This document shows positions 43,345 to 52,391 of a stretch of 61,658 bases of DNA, piece after piece. Both the position numbers and the translations under genes were made by a program. The stretch spans positions 1 through 61,658 of the forward strand of contig JANQJR010000059.1 in assembly GCA_028281525.1 (NCBI GenBank), given 5' to 3'. How positions within the stretch are numbered: position 1 is the first letter of the stretch; every line of letters starts with the position of its first letter. Under the pieces are notes generated by a model. It saw only the letters and a program-made list of their open reading frames with translations. It searched no databases and had not been told where the DNA came from. This stretch comes from Magnetovibrio sp. GTDB taxonomy: Bacteria > Pseudomonadota > Alphaproteobacteria > Rhodospirillales > Magnetovibrionaceae.

Positions 43345-43559
43345 TTAGTAAAACATTATTCATTGGCTGTCACGGACTCATTGCGGCATATTCCGCGCCA
43401 AGTCGAGCGCTGATATTTCAAGTTCAAACGTATTTTTCGTTTTTCGCCGACACGGCACGGACTAGATCACCCCCGGCCTAAGAAAATTCGATCTGTGCAG
43501 CGGTATTCTTCCATGGAATGCCGATGAGCCGGTTTTCCAAATTTGACAGGAATTGCCCC

Positions 43560-43883
43560 ATGATTGCACGCGCTTCCGCCGCCATCCAACGCATCCGGCC
43601 CCGCCGCGCGCCGCTGCGCACCCGCGCCATCCGCGCGCGCCGCTGGCGCCGCGCCCGCAAACGCATTGGACCCGTGACCTTCTTAGGCGTGCTCAGCGCG
43701 TTGCTCTATTACTTGCTGTACCGCTACGGCGCGGATATCCGTCACATGGCGGAAATGACCAATGCGGGCGAAACCAAGATGTTCTTCCTGGTGCCTATCG
43801 GCATCGCCTTCGTGTTTTCCATCGTCCACGGCTTGTTCACCGACCGTTTCTGGGAATCGGTGGGCTTGACGGCCAAGCGTTAA
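43560..43883 (+). CDS. small basic membrane protein upstream of uspA
   Basis: A 107-residue protein with an extremely Arg-rich N-terminus (RIRPRRAPLRTRAIRARRWR) and two hydrophobic helices (VTFLGVLSALLYYLLY and MFFLVPIGIAFVFSIVHGLF). I start at the ATG after CAGGAATTG; two earlier in-frame ATGs lack good ribosome sites. No known family. It is the first plus-strand gene opposite the LysR gene and is followed 32 bases later by a universal stress protein. Confidence 0.65.
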   Translation: MIARASAAIQRIRPRRAPLRTRAIRARRWRRARKRIGPVTFLGVLSALLYYLLYRYGADIRHMAEMTNAGETKMFFLVPIGIAFVFSIVHGLFTDRFWESVGLTAKR

Positions 43884-43915
43884 CCGTTTGAATGGACCAA
43901 GGAGAGTTCGGGACG

Positions 43916-44779
43916 ATGGAGGACGCATACATGGCACCAGCACAACTGTCGCCGGTCGGTCGGGTGGAAAAGGTTTTGTTGCCCACCGACGGTTCGACAT
44001 ACAGCATCGGCGCGGAAAAGATCGCGATTGAACTGTGCGCCCAGCACGAAGCCAAGCTGCACGTGATTTCGGCGATTATCCGTTACACGGAAACCGGCTT
44101 CATGGGCCCTCAGGCCGATGAGGAAATGGAAAAGAAAGCCGCCGCCCATCTGGCCGACGTGGAACGCCGGGCTTTGGAAGCTGGGGTCGAGGTCACCGTC
44201 GATTTGCTGGAAGGGGACGACCCCTATGAAGTGATCGTGGACACCGCGCGTTCCTTTGCCGCCGACCTGATCATCATGGGCCGTCGCGGCCGTCGCGGTC
44301 TGGCGCGCTTGATGTTGGGTGACGCCACCGCCAAGGTCATCGGCCACGCGCCCTGCGGTGTGCTGGTGGTGCCGGAAGAAGCGGAAATGTGGAAATCCAT
44401 GGTGTTGGCGACCGATGGGTCGCGCTACAGCGACGCCGCCGCCGTTACGGCCGCGGAGCTTGCCAAGCCGACCGGTTCATTGATCGGCGTGCTGTCGGTC
44501 AAGGTGCCGTCGCATTCCGAGCGGCGTCAAAACGAGGCCCGGCCGATCGTTGAACGCGTGGTCGATTTTTTGGGTCAGCAAGGCCTGCGCGCCGAAGGCA
44601 TCGTCGCCGAAGGCGTTGCGGACGAAACCATCATTCGCGTCGCCCGGGAACGCAAAGCCTGTCTGATCGTTCTGGGCAGCTTCGGGCGCACCGGTATCGG
44701 CCAAATTCTGTTCGGCTCCAAGGCCGAACGTGTGATCAACGCCTCCAAGGGTTCGGTCCTGGTGGTGCGTGGCGGCTAA
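43916..44779 (+). CDS. tandem universal stress protein
   Basis: A 287-residue protein of two UspA domains. The first has VLLPTDGSTYS and GRRGRRGLARLMLGDATAKVI (ATP-binding G-x2-G-x9-GS-like end); the second has MVLATDGSRYSDA and GSFGRTGIGQILFGSKAERV. I start at the ATG that AAGGAGA precedes; an ATG 15 bases later after GGAGG is equally good, and one 24 bases earlier is possible. It lies between the basic membrane protein and a TauE/SafE permease, suggesting a stress-responsive transport unit. Confidence 0.88.
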   Translation: MEDAYMAPAQLSPVGRVEKVLLPTDGSTYSIGAEKIAIELCAQHEAKLHVISAIIRYTETGFMGPQADEEMEKKAAAHLADVERRALEAGVEVTVDLLEGDDPYEVIVDTARSFAADLIIMGRRGRRGLARLMLGDATAKVIGHAPCGVLVVPEEAEMWKSMVLATDGSRYSDAAAVTAAELAKPTGSLIGVLSVKVPSHSERRQNEARPIVERVVDFLGQQGLRAEGIVAEGVADETIIRVARERKACLIVLGSFGRTGIGQILFGSKAERVINASKGSVLVVRGG

Positions 44780-44826
44780 CCCGGCTTGCGGTGGAACAAG
44801 AAAAAGAAGACTTAAGGAGACGCCTC

Positions 44827-45903
44827 ATGGAGGCCATTCAATTCCTCGACCTCACCCCTGTCACCGTTGTGATTTTGTTTCTTGTCGGCTTTGTCGGCGG
44901 CATGGTCAGCGGTTTCATCGGCTCGGGCGGCGCGTTCGTTCTGACGCCTGCGATGATGAGCATGGGCGCACCGGCCATTGTCGCCGTGGCGTCGAACATG
45001 GCGCATAAGTTCCCCAAGGCCTTGGTGGGCTCCATCAAGCGCGCAAAGTACGGCCAGGTGGACGTCAAGTTGGGTCTCATCATGGGCGTGTTTGCGGAAA
45101 TCGGGGTGTTTGTCGGCAAGAGCCAGATGACCAAAATCCGCGAAACTTTCGGAGATACCGGCACCGACTTGTATGTGTCCGCCATCTTCGTGGTGGTGTT
45201 GGCCATCGTCGGTGGGTTCGTGCTGCGCGACGCGTTGCGCAGCCGTCATCACGTCGGTGGCGAACAGGAGCACAAAACCCCGCGTCTGGCGCAATGGGTT
45301 CAGTCGGTGCACATTCCCGGCACCATGATGAGCTTCAAGTCGCTCGGCGGCAAAAGCGTTTCCGTGCTGTTCATCGCGCCGTTGGGTTTCGCCACAGGCA
45401 TGTTGGCGGCCAGCATCGCGGTGGGTGGTTTTATCGGCGTCCCGGCGATGATGTACGTGTTGGGCGTGCCGGCGATCATGGCGTCGGCCACGGAACTGGT
45501 GATCGCGTTCGTCATGGGCGCGGGGGGTTCGTTGTTGTACGCCTGGGACGGCTTTGTCGATATCCGCCTGTCGATGATTATCTTGGCGGGGTCGCTGTTC
45601 GGCGTGCAGATCGGCGCCATCGGCACGACTTACGTCAAGGACTGGGTGGTCAAATTGATCATGGCTATCATCATGTTGATCGTGCTGGTCAGCCGTTTTT
45701 TCAAGGTGCCGGTTTATCTGTCGGATTTAGGCCTGATCGCGACCCTCAGTGCGGAGTTGAGCGAACTTCTTTCCGCCATCAGTTTCGGCATGTTGGCCTT
45801 GGCGTTGTTCACCGGCGCGGGTGCGATCCTGGTGGCTTTGCTCAAGGGCATGGCCCAGCACCGGCGCGAAAGCGCCGAGTTGAACGAGGCCGTTTCGACC
45901 TGA
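44827..45903 (+). CDS. sulfite exporter TauE/SafE family permease
   Basis: A 358-residue inner-membrane protein with about nine helices and a glycine-rich start GFVGGMVSGFIGSGGAFVLTP, the TSUP family pattern. A central loop (SRHHVGGEQEHKTPRLAQW) separates the halves. TSUP proteins export sulfite, sulfoacetate or related anions, which would fit the sulfur theme of the window, but the substrate is not shown here. The ATG follows AAGGAG. It lies 47 bases after uspA and before a terminator. Confidence 0.85.
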   Translation: MEAIQFLDLTPVTVVILFLVGFVGGMVSGFIGSGGAFVLTPAMMSMGAPAIVAVASNMAHKFPKALVGSIKRAKYGQVDVKLGLIMGVFAEIGVFVGKSQMTKIRETFGDTGTDLYVSAIFVVVLAIVGGFVLRDALRSRHHVGGEQEHKTPRLAQWVQSVHIPGTMMSFKSLGGKSVSVLFIAPLGFATGMLAASIAVGGFIGVPAMMYVLGVPAIMASATELVIAFVMGAGGSLLYAWDGFVDIRLSMIILAGSLFGVQIGAIGTTYVKDWVVKLIMAIIMLIVLVSRFFKVPVYLSDLGLIATLSAELSELLSAISFGMLALALFTGAGAILVALLKGMAQHRRESAELNEAVST

Positions 45904-45953
45904 CACAACCCCTCAATGCGCTTTCCGATTTTGGAGCGTTACAGAACAATCAT

Positions 45954-45988
45954 AATCCCGGCCCGGTGACTGGCCGGGATTCTTGTTT
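45954..45988 (+). terminator. intrinsic terminator after the TauE/SafE gene
   Basis: Perfect 10-bp stem AATCCCGGCC (45954-45963) with GGCCGGGATT (45972-45981), 8-base loop, then TCTTGTTT. Confidence 0.85.
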
Positions 45989-46043
45989 GGATTCAAACAG
46001 GTGGAAGAAAACTCCAGGCGCACACGGAATCCGTGCCAAACCC

Positions 46044-46072
46044 TTTTTAATTAGATATTTCTAATGTATAAT
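46044..46072 (+). promoter_or_regulatory. promoter with internal operator for the third sulfur-globule-like gene
   Basis: A consensus -10 TATAAT (46067-46072) with only a weak -35 (TTTTTA, 46044-46049, 17-base spacer). The spacer contains the palindrome TTAGA-N4-TCTAA (46051-46064). A strong -10 with a weak -35 and a palindrome in the spacer suggests activator or repressor control. The leader to the ATG is about 107 bases. Confidence 0.45.
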
Positions 46073-46184
46073 TTTTGTTGGTGTGGATGGTCCACACCCG
46101 ATTTGTGACTTGAGTTTTAAGTGTAATGACTCCAGCGGTCCGCACTTTATCCAAAGCGGGCGCTGGCCAGGGAGGGAGTTAGAC

Positions 46185-46532
46185 ATGAAAAAAGTCTCTG
46201 TATTTCTCGCTTCGGCGACGGTTGCCGTGTTTGCGCTGTTCGCCATGCCCAATGACGCCGATGCGTTTTTCTGGAACTGGTTCGACGATGGTTGGGGCGG
46301 TCCTTGGGGTGGCGGCCCGTGGGGCGGCTATCCGTACGGCGGCTATGGCTATCCCGGCTGGGGCGGCTATCCATACGGTGGTTACGGTTATCCCGGCTGG
46401 GGCGGTTATCCCTACGGTGGTTATGGTTATCCCTATGGTGGATATGGTTATGCGCCATACGCTTATCCGTACGCGGTGCAGCCGGCGGTTCCGGCGGCTC
46501 CAGCGGCCCCGGCGCAGAGCGGCACCCAATAA
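46185..46532 (+). CDS. sulfur-globule-like secreted Gly/Tyr/Trp-rich repeat protein
   Basis: A 115-residue protein: signal peptide (KKVSVFLASATVAVFALFA, cleavage near DADA), an aromatic start FFWNWFDDGWGGPWGG, then a repeated GYPYGGYGYPGWG module and an Ala/Pro-rich end (AVQPAVPAAPAAPAQ). Composition and layout resemble sulfur globule envelope proteins and the two related proteins at 23278-25283, though it lacks their DFxMS motif. It has its own promoter region, a GGAGGGAG ribosome site and a terminator, so it is monocistronic. Confidence 0.75.
   Translation: MKKVSVFLASATVAVFALFAMPNDADAFFWNWFDDGWGGPWGGGPWGGYPYGGYGYPGWGGYPYGGYGYPGWGGYPYGGYGYPYGGYGYAPYAYPYAVQPAVPAAPAAPAQSGTQ
46326..46442 (+). 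repeat. 39-bp tandem repeat in the Gly/Tyr-rich gene
   Basis: Unit of 39 bp at 46326-46364 and 46365-46403, with a diverged third copy to 46442. The units differ mostly at third codon positions, so selection has kept the peptide. Confidence 0.8.
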
Positions 46533-46555
46533 TCTGGTTTTCCACCAGGCAAATG

Positions 46556-46587
46556 AAACCCCGCACGGTAATCGTGCGGGGTTTTTT
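46556..46587 (+). terminator. intrinsic terminator after the Gly/Tyr-rich gene
   Basis: Perfect 12-bp stem (AAACCCCGCACG at 46556-46567, CGTGCGGGGTTT at 46573-46584), loop GTAAT, followed by T residues. The loop sequence is the same as in the terminator of the fusion gene at 23162-23196. Confidence 0.9.
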
Positions 46588-46774
46588 GTTGTGCATTTAC
46601 TTGACTTAAATACTAAGGCTTAATTTGCGCCGACGGGCGACTGTGATATTGTGAGCGGAATGCGCGTCCAGCCCAAAGGTCCGAAAACGGGTGACATAAT
46701 CTGGGTGCAAATGGTGGGGAAGTGTAAAACGTATATGGACTGGTTATTGCCCGGCTTTAACCGGGAGTTGGAGA

Positions 46775-49135
46775 ATGCGCGCGATGATGTATAGCCTGGT
46801 CCGCCATTTCACCGTCGCCAGCGCCATCACCATTATATTGGTCAGTTCGGCCTTGGGTTTCGTCATTCATGACCGGCTGACCGGAGAACTGGTCAGCAAC
46901 ACGGAAATGCGCAACGCCTCTCTGGCGCGCTCTTTTGCCAACACGTTGGGCCCAAGCCTCAAACAGTTCCTTGATCGCGCGGTCGGCAAGTCTGCCGAAG
47001 AACTCGTTGCTAGCGAAGACTACCAGAAGATCAATTTTTACTTCCGTCTCGCCACTGCGGAATTGGATGTCTTGAAAATCGAGGTGTTCCTCCTGGACGG
47101 AAAGACGGTCTATTCGTCCGAGCAGGCGCGATTGGGCGAAGACCATTCGGCCAACAGCGGCTTTCTGGCCGCGCGTTCCGGCGATGTCGCCAGCTCCTTG
47201 CTGTTTCGCGCTCAGTTCAATGCCTTCGAGGGAACCGTAACGGATCGCGATGTGGTCGCCAGCTATGTGCCGATCTATTTCGCGGGCGAGATTGTGGGGG
47301 TGTTGGAGGTTTTTTCCGATGTCACCGTCACCAAGGAAAAAATCGCGGCTTTGACGGGCGAACTCCTGGCCGTGTTGGTGATCCTGTTTGGATTGCTGTT
47401 CTTAGTGCTTTACCTGATCGTGCGCCGCGCCGACGGCATCATGACCAGCCAGTACCATGAAAAACAGCGCGAAGTGGAAGAGCGTGAACAAGCCGAACTG
47501 GCATTGCGCGACAGTGAAAGCCGTATGCAGGATTTTCTCGAAGCCGCATCCGAATGGTTGTGGGAGACGGACGACCAGCATCGCTTTACATATTTCAGCT
47601 CCCGGATGGAGGACGTGCTGGGCATCCGGATCGAGGACGCTTTGGGCAAGTCCCGCTTGGATATGGTCGACCGGAGCTTTGAAACCGATGACGACAAGTG
47701 GTCCGATCACATCAAGGACCTGGATGCCCGCAAGCCGTTTCACGATTTCATTTACGCTTTAAGGGCCGGCAACAAACAAGCGTATATCCGCATTAACGGT
47801 GTGCCCGTGTTCGATGTGAATGGCGGTTTCAAAGGCTATCGGGGTACGGGCAACAACGTGACGCTTCGTATCCTCGCGGAACAGGAGCGCGCTCGCGCCG
47901 CGCAGCAGTTCTCTCTGGCGTTTCGCGCAAGTCCGGCGCTGGTGGCGATTTCCGGCCTGGAGACGGGGGTGCATCACGACGTCAACGAGAAATGGCTGGA
48001 AAACTTGGGGTTTGCGCGCGAGGACGTGATTGGCAAAAACGCCGAGGAACTGGGCATATGGGCGGAGCCCGAGGATCGGGAACGGCTCATCGCCGAAATC
48101 ACCGCGCACGGCCACGTCCGCGCTTTCGATGCGAAACTGAAAGCCAAGACCGGCGAAGTGCGCGATTATTTGCTCGATGGGGAGGTGATCGCGTTCGAAG
48201 ACGAGGACCGTTTGATGCTTGTGGCTCAGGACATCACGGCACGCAAGCGTGAACGCGAAACCCTACAGGAAGCGCACGATGTTCTGGAACGTCGCGTGCG
48301 GGCGCGTACTCAAGAGCTCTATGAAGCCAAGGAAAGCGCAGAGATGGCGAACCGCGCCAAGTCCGAATTCCTTGCCAATATGTCCCATGAATTGCGCACG
48401 CCGCTGAATGCCGTGATCGGCTTTTCAGATATCATCCGGCACGAAATGTTCGGCAAGATCGCAGAGCAGACCTACTTGGACTACGCCAGCCACATCAAGG
48501 ATTCGGGCGAGCATTTGCTCAAGCTGATTAATGACATCCTCGACGTGTCCGCCATTGAAGCGGGCAAGTTGGAACTGCGCGAGGAGGAAGTGGATATCTT
48601 TAGTGTGGTGGAATCCTGTATGCGGCTGGTCAACGAACGGGCAAAGAAGAAGAGTCTGGCCTTGACCAACACGATCACGGAAAACCTGCCGCAATTGGTC
48701 GCCGACGAACGGCGTATCAAACAGATACTCATCAACATTCTGTCGAATTCGGTGAAATTCACGCCGCGTGGTGGAGAGATCACCGTGGGTGCGCGTTTGG
48801 ATGGACGGGGCGGTATGATTTTGTCCGTCAAAGACACCGGAATCGGCATCGACAAGGACGACATCCCCAAGGTCCTCAGCCCCTTCGGCCAGGTCGACAG
48901 TTCGCTTGCGCGCCAGTACGAGGGCACGGGGTTGGGGCTCCATCTGACGCGCAACCTCGCCGAATTGCATGGCGGCCGGTTGGTCATCGAAAGCGAGGTG
49001 GGCCAGGGAACGGAAGTCAGTGTGCATCTTCCGCCCGGCCGCGTGTCCTATGAAAGTTCGCCAGCAGCGAGCGAAGAAAGCGACCAACCCATCGTCGATG
49101 AAGACGGTGCGAAGACTTATACCGGCATGTCTTAA
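46775..49135 (+). CDS. dual-PAS sensor histidine kinase
   Basis: A 786-residue kinase. Two membrane helices ([19 protein letters not shown] near 13-32 and [20 protein letters not shown] near 200-220) enclose a periplasmic sensor of about 165 residues. Two PAS domains follow (about 255-375 and 380-500), then a coiled helix, HisKA with [18 protein letters not shown], and HATPase with [22 protein letters not shown] and GTGLGLHL. The kinase core is close to that of the kinase at 28592-30469. No receiver domain is fused or adjacent. Confidence 0.9.
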   Translation: MRAMMYSLVRHFTVASAITIILVSSALGFVIHDRLTGELVSNTEMRNASLARSFANTLGPSLKQFLDRAVGKSAEELVASEDYQKINFYFRLATAELDVLKIEVFLLDGKTVYSSEQARLGEDHSANSGFLAARSGDVASSLLFRAQFNAFEGTVTDRDVVASYVPIYFAGEIVGVLEVFSDVTVTKEKIAALTGELLAVLVILFGLLFLVLYLIVRRADGIMTSQYHEKQREVEEREQAELALRDSESRMQDFLEAASEWLWETDDQHRFTYFSSRMEDVLGIRIEDALGKSRLDMVDRSFETDDDKWSDHIKDLDARKPFHDFIYALRAGNKQAYIRINGVPVFDVNGGFKGYRGTGNNVTLRILAEQERARAAQQFSLAFRASPALVAISGLETGVHHDVNEKWLENLGFAREDVIGKNAEELGIWAEPEDRERLIAEITAHGHVRAFDAKLKAKTGEVRDYLLDGEVIAFEDEDRLMLVAQDITARKRERETLQEAHDVLERRVRARTQELYEAKESAEMANRAKSEFLANMSHELRTPLNAVIGFSDIIRHEMFGKIAEQTYLDYASHIKDSGEHLLKLINDILDVSAIEAGKLELREEEVDIFSVVESCMRLVNERAKKKSLALTNTITENLPQLVADERRIKQILINILSNSVKFTPRGGEITVGARLDGRGGMILSVKDTGIGIDKDDIPKVLSPFGQVDSSLARQYEGTGLGLHLTRNLAELHGGRLVIESEVGQGTEVSVHLPPGRVSYESSPAASEESDQPIVDEDGAKTYTGMS

Positions 49136-49293
49136 AAAACCTTGCTTTGGCGCGGGTTTCCCGCCGGAGTTTTCTCAGGGGCTGGTAATTGCAGGCGATG
49201 GCGCTTATATTCGCCAAACCTTAAATATTGATGCATCCGGCGTGAGCATGAGGCCGTGTCGGCGAACCTGTTGATTTGCAAAAGGAAGACAGC

Positions 49294-49680
49294 ATGGCGA
49301 CCATCGCGCTCACTGCGGATAATCTTGAAAGCACTATCGAAGACAACGATATCGTCCTGATCGATTTCTGGGCCGAATGGTGCGGGCCGTGCAAGATGTT
49401 CGGTCCGATTTTCGAAGCCGCATCCGACAAGTACGAAGACGTCACCTTCGCCAAAGTCGATACCGAAGCCGAGCAGGTGGTTGCCGCGCAGTTCGGCATC
49501 CAGTCCATTCCCACTGTCGCGGCGTTTCGCGAACAAATCCTTGTGTTCGCTCAGCCGGGCGCTTTGCCTGCCGAAGCGCTGGATGAGCTGATCGGCCAAC
49601 TTAAGGCCCTGGACATGGACGACGTTCGCAAGAAAATCGCCGAAGCCCAGGCCCAGGCCGAATTGCAAGGCGACAACTGA
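49294..49680 (+). CDS. thioredoxin family protein
   Basis: A 128-residue cytoplasmic thioredoxin: FWAEWCGPCKMFGPIF with active site W29-CGPC33, and the cis-Pro loop SIPT. A C-terminal extension of about 20 residues (MDDVRKKIAEAQAQAELQ) is helical and not part of the canonical fold. The ATG follows AAGGAAGACAGC. The role is thiol reduction, with the exact client unknown. Confidence 0.9.
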   Translation: MATIALTADNLESTIEDNDIVLIDFWAEWCGPCKMFGPIFEAASDKYEDVTFAKVDTEAEQVVAAQFGIQSIPTVAAFREQILVFAQPGALPAEALDELIGQLKALDMDDVRKKIAEAQAQAELQGDN

Positions 49681-49751
49681 TTTTCCCCAAATCATGATGC
49701 TGAGCCATGGGGCCTGGACGGTTTTGGCGTCTGTGGTCTAGCTTTCAAAGC

Positions 49752-51386
49752 ATGAAGGCAACCATGCAATCCCCAGGACATCCTGTTTATGACCGCATCG
49801 CGTGGGCTGTGATGTTGGTGTTGCTGGGCGCGGTTCTGGCGGCGTTCAGGATTCCCGGTTTAGCCTGGGACGATCATTTCCAGAGCCATTACGGTGATCT
49901 GATTCTCGCTTATATTGAAAGCGGGTTTTCGGACGACCGGGTGTTTACGTACGCGAACTTAGGCCTGTACGGCGGGCTGTTCGACGCCATTGCGCAGTTT
50001 GCGGTGCGTTTTTCGCCGTTTTCTGCCTTGGACACCCGCCATCTGCTTAGCGCGCTTGCGGGATTGGCCGGGCTCATTGGGGCTTGGCGGTTCGCCCGAT
50101 ATCTGGGCGGCGCGCGGGCTGGATTGCTGGCGTTGTTGCTGTTGGCGGTGACTCCCAGCTTCGCAGGCCACGCCTTCATCAACGTCAAGGATATCCCGTT
50201 CGCTGCCGCGTACGTCTGGGCCTTGTATTTCGCCACCCGCACCGCCGTGGCGTTTCCCGAAATTCCAGTGCACGTTGCGGTGTTGGCCGGCGTTGCGGCA
50301 GGGGCTGCAATGGGGGTTCGTATCGGAGGGGTGTTGCTGCTCGGCTACATGGCTTTGCTGTTGACCCAGCATTATGTGTGGGTGCGTGCACGTGAAACGC
50401 TCCGGGGATGGGTGAGCGAGTTGGCCAGCGCCGCAGGCGCGATCTTGATGGTGCTGCTTCCGGCCTTTGTACTGACCTTCGTCTTGTGGCCGGCGTCCTG
50501 GGCCAATCCTTTGTTGATGGCCTTCGTGGCTTTGGTGGAAACCACGAGGTTCAGCATCGTCATCGATGTGTTGCTGGATGGCGTGTATTACCCGTCTGAC
50601 GGCCTGCCTTGGCACTATCTGTTTACGTACTTTGCTCTCAAGCTGCCGGAAATTCTGCTGCTCGCTGCGGGGGCCGGGTTGCCGCTGACTTTGATGTTGT
50701 GGTGGCGTGCGCTCAAAGCCAGCGATCGGCCTTTGGGTTTCGGATTAAGCGTCATATACATGGGCATCCTCATTCCTGTGGGCTATGCCCTGGCGGCGGG
50801 CAGTTCCCATTACGACGGCGTACGCCACTTCCTGTTCATTCTCCCGCCGCTGGCGATCATCGGGGCGTTGGGGCTCGCTACATTGTGGGCTTGGTTGGAG
50901 GAACGGAACCCGGCGTCATTGGGATTGATCGCGGCGTTTGTCGCCTTTGGCCTGGCGATGGGGGCGGTGCGGGTGGTTCAGTTGTTCCCTTACACGTACG
51001 CTTCGTTCAATGCTTTTGCAGGCGGTCTGCGTGGCGCAGAAGGGCGTTTTGAGACCGATTACTGGGCGCTCGGCTACAAGGATGCGGCCAAGATGTTGAC
51101 CCGGCACATGGGCATGGGCGAAAAGCCGTATACGGTCTATGTGTGCGGCCCCCAGCCGTCCGCTGCGCCGTTTTTGGATGCGCGGGCGCGTATCGTCGAC
51201 GATATCGAAGAGGCCGATTTTTTTATCTGTCTGCCGCGTTGGGGTTACGACGATGCCGTGCAGGCGCCGGTGGTTGGCGAGATCCTCGCCGGTGGCGCGC
51301 GTATGGCCGTGATCAAGGATTTGCGATCGGGGTTTGACATTGTCGGTGCGAAGCCTAAGACTTTGAGTCTTAAGGGACAAAACTGA
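49752..51386 (+). CDS. GT39/PMT-like membrane glycosyltransferase
   Basis: A 544-residue polytopic protein with about eleven helices and a GT-C fold start: the first periplasmic loop has the acidic pair in GLAWDDHFQSHYGD. Later loops contain FPYTYASFNAFAGG. A soluble C-terminal part (about 470-544) follows. GT39-like enzymes use polyprenyl-phosphate sugars, and the next gene encodes the matching type of GT2 enzyme. The ATG at 49752 is used; one at 49764 is also possible. Confidence 0.75.
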   Translation: MKATMQSPGHPVYDRIAWAVMLVLLGAVLAAFRIPGLAWDDHFQSHYGDLILAYIESGFSDDRVFTYANLGLYGGLFDAIAQFAVRFSPFSALDTRHLLSALAGLAGLIGAWRFARYLGGARAGLLALLLLAVTPSFAGHAFINVKDIPFAAAYVWALYFATRTAVAFPEIPVHVAVLAGVAAGAAMGVRIGGVLLLGYMALLLTQHYVWVRARETLRGWVSELASAAGAILMVLLPAFVLTFVLWPASWANPLLMAFVALVETTRFSIVIDVLLDGVYYPSDGLPWHYLFTYFALKLPEILLLAAGAGLPLTLMLWWRALKASDRPLGFGLSVIYMGILIPVGYALAAGSSHYDGVRHFLFILPPLAIIGALGLATLWAWLEERNPASLGLIAAFVAFGLAMGAVRVVQLFPYTYASFNAFAGGLRGAEGRFETDYWALGYKDAAKMLTRHMGMGEKPYTVYVCGPQPSAAPFLDARARIVDDIEEADFFICLPRWGYDDAVQAPVVGEILAGGARMAVIKDLRSGFDIVGAKPKTLSLKGQN

Positions 51387-51392
51387 TACGCC

Positions 51393-52391
51393 ATGAGCAT
51401 GACGCCATCCGAAGATCCACCGATCGAATTGTCCGTCGTGGTGCCGATGCGCAACGAAAGCCTGAGCGTGTCGGAGCTGTTCGATACGCTGCTGCCCGTG
51501 CTGCAAGACACCGGCAAGAGTTATGAGATTCTCTGTATCAATGATGGCAGCACGGACGACACCTTGGCGTTGCTCCTGGCCCGGCAAAAAGACGAGCCTG
51601 CAATCAAGATTGTTGATCTCTCTCGCGGCTTCGGCAAAGAGGCGGCGCTGACATCCGGAATCGATCATGCCCAAGGGGCAGCCGTGGTCACCATGGATGC
51701 GGACCTCCAGCACCCACCGGACGTCATTCCCGACTTCATCGCCAAATGGGAAGAAGGCTACGAGGTGGTTTATGGTGCGCGCCGGTCGCGCACCAAGGAT
51801 GGTTGGCTCAAACGCCTGACGTCTCAGGGCTTTTATGCCGTGTTCAATCGCTTGAGCGACACCAAATTACCGCCGGATGCGGGCGACTTCCGCCTGATGG
51901 ACCGCGTGGTGGTGGAGGCGCTGAAACGTTTGGGAGAGCATTCGCGCTTCATGAAAGGCATGTTCGCCTGGGTCGGGTTTAAACAGGTCGGCGTGCCGTT
52001 CGAATGTCCAGAGCGCCAAGCGGGCGAAAGCCAATGGTCTTACTTCAAGTTGTTGCGCTTCGCCCTGGACGGCATTTTTTCGTTCAGCAGCGCACCGCTC
52101 AGGTTGTGGACCTGGATCGGCACAACAACGGCGTTTTTTGCCTTGGTCTACGCATTTTTTCTCGTACTCAGAGTTTTCATTTACGGCCGGGACGTGCCGG
52201 GTTATGCGTCGATTATCGTCGCGATTTTATTCTTCGGAGGCGTGCAATTGATATCCGTCGGCGTGCTCGGCGAATACATCGGGCGGATATTCCGCGAAAC
52301 CAAGAGTCGCCCCATATACATCGTCAAACGCACCTACGGTTTGGACGACCCTAAAGCCTTTCCAGACGCGTCACCTGAACCCGGCGATTGA
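51393..52391 (+). CDS. GtrB/DPM1-type GT2 glycosyltransferase
   Basis: A 332-residue enzyme that probably transfers a sugar from a nucleotide donor to undecaprenyl phosphate. It has the GT2 start LSVVVPMRNESLSV, INDGSTDDT, the metal-binding TMDADLQHPP, and two C-terminal helices (TTTAFFALVYAFFLVLRVF and SIIVAILFFGGVQLISVGVL). It directly follows the GT39-like gene, which could use its product. Its end overlaps the convergent lipoprotein gene by 41 bases. Confidence 0.88.
   Translation: MSMTPSEDPPIELSVVVPMRNESLSVSELFDTLLPVLQDTGKSYEILCINDGSTDDTLALLLARQKDEPAIKIVDLSRGFGKEAALTSGIDHAQGAAVVTMDADLQHPPDVIPDFIAKWEEGYEVVYGARRSRTKDGWLKRLTSQGFYAVFNRLSDTKLPPDAGDFRLMDRVVVEALKRLGEHSRFMKGMFAWVGFKQVGVPFECPERQAGESQWSYFKLLRFALDGIFSFSSAPLRLWTWIGTTTAFFALVYAFFLVLRVFIYGRDVPGYASIIVAILFFGGVQLISVGVLGEYIGRIFRETKSRPIYIVKRTYGLDDPKAFPDASPEPGD

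Noticed and set aside
46326-46442. CRISPR-like array
   Set aside because: The repeats are contiguous 39-bp coding units without spacers, so they are a protein repeat.
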